Shown piece by piece: positions 5,564 through 8,479 of a stretch of 8,479 nt of DNA. The DNA is from Dehalococcoidia bacterium (GTDB lineage: Bacteria > Chloroflexota > Dehalococcoidia > Dehalococcoidales > G020351185), in assembly GCA_030635945.1 (NCBI GenBank), contig DAOVXW010000018.1, positions 1 through 8,479 on the forward strand, in the 5' to 3' direction. The position numbers and the translations under genes are program-made. The first letter of the stretch is position 1. Each line of letters starts with the position of its first letter. Below the pieces are notes generated by a model. That model saw nothing but the letters and a program-made list of their open reading frames with translations. It did not search any database and was not told the DNA's origin.

Positions 5564-5628
5564 AAAGTACCTCCTAATTTGTTACCATGCAAAGATTCTT
5601 GATTATAAATCATAATAACTTAAATATA

Positions 5629-7626
5629 CTAAGCTATAAACAGGCTGCCGATCTGGTATATGAGAACGGCTACCGCCCAGGCAAGTAAAAGTGTATAACC
5701 GATGACAAAGCCCGTCCACTTCCAGGAATTTGTCTCTCTTTTAATGGTGGTGATGGTGGCGACGCAGGGAATATATATCAGGCACATTGCCATAAAGGCG
5801 AGGGCGGCCAGTGGTGTCCAGCCGAGTTGGGTGGAGATGGCTTCACCCAGAGCCCCATCACCGACGGCAAACATGGTACCGAAGGCACCGATTACCACTT
5901 CCTTGGCTAATACACCGAAAATCAGCGCTGATGCCGCCTGCCATTGACCGAAACCAGCCGGGCTGAATATAGGTGCGATTGCTCTACCTATCGGTTCTAT
6001 CACTCCACTATAGTCCAGCAACCAGAAGAGCATCACTGCTATAAATATTATTGTCCCTGCACGTCTTAGAAATGCCTTGGTATGTAGCCAGGTGTAGATT
6101 AAAACACTCCTTATGGTAGGCATATGATAGGCGGGCAGCTCCATGACAAAGTGACCGCTCTCACCCCTGATAAGTTTCTTGCGGAAGAGCCAGGCGAAGA
6201 GAATGGCAAGAAATATGCCCAGGAAATACATAGAGAAAATTACCAGGCCCTGATAGGCGGTAAAGAAAGCGCCGGCCAGAAGGACATAAATAGGCAGCCG
6301 GGCGCCGCAGGAAATCAAGGGGGTGACCATTATAGTTACCAGCCTGTCCTTCGGATTCTCTATAGTCCTGGCAGCCATAATTGCAGGCACGCTGCAGCCG
6401 AGGCCTAAAACAAGGGGCACGACCGACCTGCCGTGAAGCCCTATACGGTGCATCAGCCGGTCCATAACGAAGGCGGCGCGGGTGAGATAGCCGCTGTATT
6501 CAAGTATTGCTAGTCCCAGATAAAGCAAGGATATAATCGGTACGAAAGATATGACGGTACCCACCCCGCCGATAAAACCATCGGCAATCAGTGAACCCAG
6601 CCAGTCCGGTGCTATGCCGGCTGCTGATTCGCTCAGGCGGCCGAAGCCGCCATTAATCCAGTTCAACAGGGGCAAAGATAAATTGAAGATGAGCTGGAAC
6701 AATCCGAAAAGAATGGCAGCGAATATGGGGATACCCAGCCAGTTGTTAAGTACTATCCTGTCAATCCTGTCGGAGATGCTTACCTTTTCAGCGGCTGGCT
6801 TTTTCAGCACATCCTTCATCAACCCGCTGATAAAGCCATATCTGGCATCGGCAATGACTATGCCGGCTGCATTCCGGTGAATCCTGGCCAGTTGGGCGAG
6901 GCTGTTATTTTTAACTACAAGGACTTTTTCTCCGTCTGGTTTAAGCTCTTCAAATTTCTTTACTATTTCCTCATCTTCTTCAAGCAGTTTTAACGCCAGC
7001 CATTCGGACGTGTATTTCTGCGACAGGGCGCCGGCGGTTATAGCTGATTCCAGTTTGGCAATTTCCTCATCCATTTCATGTCCATAGCTGAACTTCAGTC
7101 TATCTATGTGGATTTTGCCCTCGGCGACACAGGTTATTGTTTCAAGGAGTTCATCAATACCCTGGTTGCGGGAGGCTACCAGAGGCACCACGGGCACTCC
7201 AAGCAGGCGAGAAAGCTGCCCGGCATCAATATGATAACCCCTGGATTTAGCCACATCCATCATATTAAGGGCAATTACCAGATTAACGCCCATCTCCAGA
7301 AGCTGTAACGAAAGATAGAGGTTACGTTCCAGATTAGAGGCATCGACGATATCCACCACCACATCCGGGTTTTCATCAACCAGGAAATTTCTGGAGATAA
7401 CCTCATCCAGGGAATGGGCTGTCAGGCTGTAGGCGCCTGGCAGGTCAACCACCTTTAAATCGTAACCCTTGAAGCTGCGGGAGCCTTCCTTCTTTTCTAC
7501 AGTTACCCCGGGCCAGTTGCCGATGTGCTGGTTGGACCCGGTTAGGTTATTGAATAGAGTTGTCTTGCCGACGTTGGGATTGCCGGTTAAAGCGACCGTA
7601 ATTCTATTTTTTTCTTTTTTAACCAC
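5629..7626 (-). CDS. feoB: Ferrous iron transport protein B
   Basis: FeoB is the inner-membrane Fe2+ importer with a cytoplasmic G-protein domain. The 665-aa protein has G1 GNPNVGKT (15-22), the switch segment NWPGVTVEKKEG (37-48), G3 DLPG (61-64) and G4 NMMD (121-124). A helical linker follows to about residue 285, then the polytopic membrane part with the FeoB signatures GLGCSVPAIMAART, TPLISCGARLPIYVLLAGAFF-like gate and LAKEVVIGAFG, ending about 15 residues after the last helix. It has no extra C-terminal Cys-rich region. The start is GTG 7624-7626 because an in-frame TAG lies four codons upstream and no ATG is near; its Shine-Dalgarno is weak, which suggests coupling to feoA, 30 nt upstream. 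Confidence 0.97.
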   Translation of the reverse strand: MVKKEKNRITVALTGNPNVGKTTLFNNLTGSNQHIGNWPGVTVEKKEGSRSFKGYDLKVVDLPGAYSLTAHSLDEVISRNFLVDENPDVVVDIVDASNLERNLYLSLQLLEMGVNLVIALNMMDVAKSRGYHIDAGQLSRLLGVPVVPLVASRNQGIDELLETITCVAEGKIHIDRLKFSYGHEMDEEIAKLESAITAGALSQKYTSEWLALKLLEEDEEIVKKFEELKPDGEKVLVVKNNSLAQLARIHRNAAGIVIADARYGFISGLMKDVLKKPAAEKVSISDRIDRIVLNNWLGIPIFAAILFGLFQLIFNLSLPLLNWINGGFGRLSESAAGIAPDWLGSLIADGFIGGVGTVISFVPIISLLYLGLAILEYSGYLTRAAFVMDRLMHRIGLHGRSVVPLVLGLGCSVPAIMAARTIENPKDRLVTIMVTPLISCGARLPIYVLLAGAFFTAYQGLVIFSMYFLGIFLAILFAWLFRKKLIRGESGHFVMELPAYHMPTIRSVLIYTWLHTKAFLRRAGTIIFIAVMLFWLLDYSGVIEPIGRAIAPIFSPAGFGQWQAASALIFGVLAKEVVIGAFGTMFAVGDGALGEAISTQLGWTPLAALAFMAMCLIYIPCVATITTIKRETNSWKWTGFVIGYTLLLAWAVAVLIYQIGSLFIA

Positions 7627-7656
7627 TGTTACACACTATCTTAAATGAAAATTATA

Positions 7657-7902
7657 TTAGTTATCTGGGGTTCTAACCATTATTTTATGTGATATACCAC
7701 GGCCCAAAGCCAGCCTCGAACCCCTGACATCGAGAACTACCGAACCGCTCTTCTGGCTTCTGATCACAGTAATCTTAAGACCGGGTGTGAGTCCCATATC
7801 GGTCAATCTCCTCTGCAGTCCCCAGCCAGCTTCTATACTGACTATATGCACTTGCTTGCCGGATGACACACTGCTTAGCGGCGTTGTTGACATACTTTTC
7901 AT
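7657..7902 (-). CDS. feoA: Ferrous iron transport protein A
   Basis: FeoA is a small cytoplasmic SH3-like protein that partners FeoB in Fe2+ uptake. The 81-aa product has the family core: LSSVSSGKQVHIVSIEAG, then LQRRLTDMGLTPGLKITVIR and DVRGSRLALGRGISHKIMV (the last part gives the conserved RGS/LGRG strand). The ATG at 7900-7902 has AGGTG 11 nt upstream; a second in-frame ATG at 7891-7893 has no ribosome-binding sequence. It heads the feoA-feoB-rubrerythrin transcription unit, behind a strong promoter, and is divergent from the DtxR-family regulator. Confidence 0.95.
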   Translation of the reverse strand: MKSMSTTPLSSVSSGKQVHIVSIEAGWGLQRRLTDMGLTPGLKITVIRSQKSGSVVLDVRGSRLALGRGISHKIMVRTPDN

Positions 7903-7937
7903 TGTTTAATAAACACCTGTTATTACAACCCTGGTTA

Positions 7938-7966
7938 ATTATAAGCACCTAAGATTTATAAGTCAA
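7938..7966 (-). promoter_or_regulatory. Promoter of feoAB (and probably the rubrerythrin-like gene)
   Basis: On the minus strand TTGACT (7961-7966) precedes a perfect TATAAT (7938-7943) by exactly 17 nt, with predicted initiation near 7931 and a leader of about 29 nt. The spacer contains TTAGGT on the minus strand (ACCTAA on plus, 7947-7952), which equals the outer half-site of the DtxR/IdeR box, so binding there would block RNA polymerase. Confidence 0.7.
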
Positions 7967-7985
7967 GGTAATATTAAATATATAA

Positions 7986-8004
7986 TAAGGAAAGCCTAAT
8001 TATA
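7986..8004. promoter_or_regulatory. Candidate DtxR/IdeR-like operator upstream of the regulator gene
   Basis: TAAGGAAAGCCTAATTATA matches the DtxR box TTAGGTTAGCCTAACCTAA at 12 of 19 positions by eye. It also contains a near-dyad TAAGG-N4-CCTAA. It lies just upstream of the -35 of the regulator gene and about 20 bp behind the -35 of feoAB. A partial match only. Confidence 0.35.
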
Positions 8005-8007
8005 TAT

Positions 8008-8036
8008 TTGACATATCCGAATAAGTAGCCTACAAT
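8008..8036 (+). promoter_or_regulatory. Promoter of the DtxR-family regulator gene
   Basis: TTGACA (8008-8013) and TACAAT (8031-8036) are separated by exactly 17 nt, with initiation predicted near 8043 and a leader of about 33 nt. GTAGCCTAC (8025-8033), a perfect 4+4 dyad around one base, overlaps the -10; its TAGCCTA equals the centre of the DtxR box. Autoregulation is therefore plausible. Confidence 0.7.
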
Positions 8037-8075
8037 CATTTTAAGAAAGTGTAAAATCGGGCAGGAGTATTCGCC

Positions 8076-8479
8076 TTGAGCAAGCAAACGATTGAAGAAT
8101 ATCTGGAAACGATAAAAACCCTGGAAGAGATGGAGGGCTCGCCGGTCAAAACTTCGTCTCTCGCCCGGGTTTTAGCCGTGTCGGCGGCTTCGGTAAGCGA
8201 GATGCTGCAGCGCTTATCGGAAAAGGGGATGGTTAAATACACACCTTATAGCGGGGCCAGCTTAACCGAAAAAGGGCTGCAGCAGGCGTTGAAATTAACA
8301 CGGCGCCATCGTTTATGGGAAGTATTTCTCAACAAGCATCTGGATATCGGTTGGGAAGAAGTGTATGACGAAGCCTGCAACCTTGAGCACAATACATCTG
8401 ATTTGGTGGCCGAAAAGCTGGCGCAGTTTCTGGAAAATCCGGCGGTTTGCCCGCATGGTAGCCCGATACCGGACAGCAG
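8076..8479 (+). CDS. DtxR-family metal-dependent transcriptional repressor (partial, runs off the right edge)
   Basis: A metal-sensing repressor that binds DNA when loaded with Fe2+ or Mn2+. The first 134 residues are present. The winged helix-turn-helix covers about 5-72 (IEEYLETIKTLEE, LARVLAVSAASVSEMLQRLS, wing YSGASLTEKG). The dimerisation/metal domain has RRHRLWEVFL (76-85) and EACNLEHNTSD (99-109), followed by the family signature VCPHGSPIP (124-132). Metal ligands by alignment from memory: E8, E11, H78, E82, C101, E104, H105. C101 matches the Cys of DtxR/IdeR (iron), whereas E8 is acidic as in MntR. The start is TTG 8076 with AGGAG 8 nt upstream; no other in-frame start is near. Divergent from feoA, it probably controls feoAB. 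The C-terminus (perhaps an SH3-like domain) is outside the window. Confidence 0.93.
   Translation, partial: MSKQTIEEYLETIKTLEEMEGSPVKTSSLARVLAVSAASVSEMLQRLSEKGMVKYTPYSGASLTEKGLQQALKLTRRHRLWEVFLNKHLDIGWEEVYDEACNLEHNTSDLVAEKLAQFLENPAVCPHGSPIPDS

Overview
The window most likely comes from an anaerobic member of the Chloroflexota, probably Dehalococcoidia or a close relative. The main reason is the EF-Tu: its N-terminus, its Cys-rich insert after the G5 motif (CGC...CQWC) and its C-terminus closely resemble what I remember of Dehalococcoides EF-Tu. Rubrerythrin plus FeoAB fit an anaerobic, ferrous-iron lifestyle. This is inference from memory, not a database match.

Left block, minus strand (about 2620 down to 27): a translation/transcription operon reading tRNA-Thr(UGU) - tRNA-Tyr(GUA) - tRNA-Thr(GGU) - tuf - rpmG - secE - nusG. 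A strong promoter (TTGAAT-17-TATAAT) precedes the first tRNA, and a second candidate promoter (TGGACA-18-TATAAT) sits in the gap after tRNA-Tyr. The order is that of the E. coli thrU-tyrU-glyT-thrT-tufB then secE-nusG region, without glyT and with rpmG inserted.

Middle block, plus strand (2688 to 5072): a divergent promoter (TTGACA-16-AATAAT) drives a three-gene cassette made of a DUF2089-type helix-turn-helix protein, a small membrane protein and a SHOCT-like-domain protein. The first gene is broken by a +1 frameshift at an A7 tract plus an in-frame TAG; the third is cut by an in-frame TAA. The membrane protein between them is intact. An intact site-2 protease with two CBS domains follows under its own probable promoter. 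The cassette looks like a small regulatory or envelope system in decay, and is the least conventional part of the window.

Right block: feoA - feoB - rubrerythrin-like gene on the minus strand (7902 down to 5186), behind a promoter TTGACT-17-TATAAT, with a divergent DtxR-family metalloregulator on the plus strand (8076 to beyond the edge) behind TTGACA-17-TACAAT. Their shared intergenic region carries candidate DtxR-like operator elements. The simplest reading is an iron-homeostasis module: the regulator senses Fe2+ (or Mn2+), FeoAB imports Fe2+, and the diiron protein handles peroxide or iron-linked oxidative stress.

No stretch of more than 300 bases lacks a gene. I saw no CRISPR array, insertion sequence or convincing intrinsic terminator.
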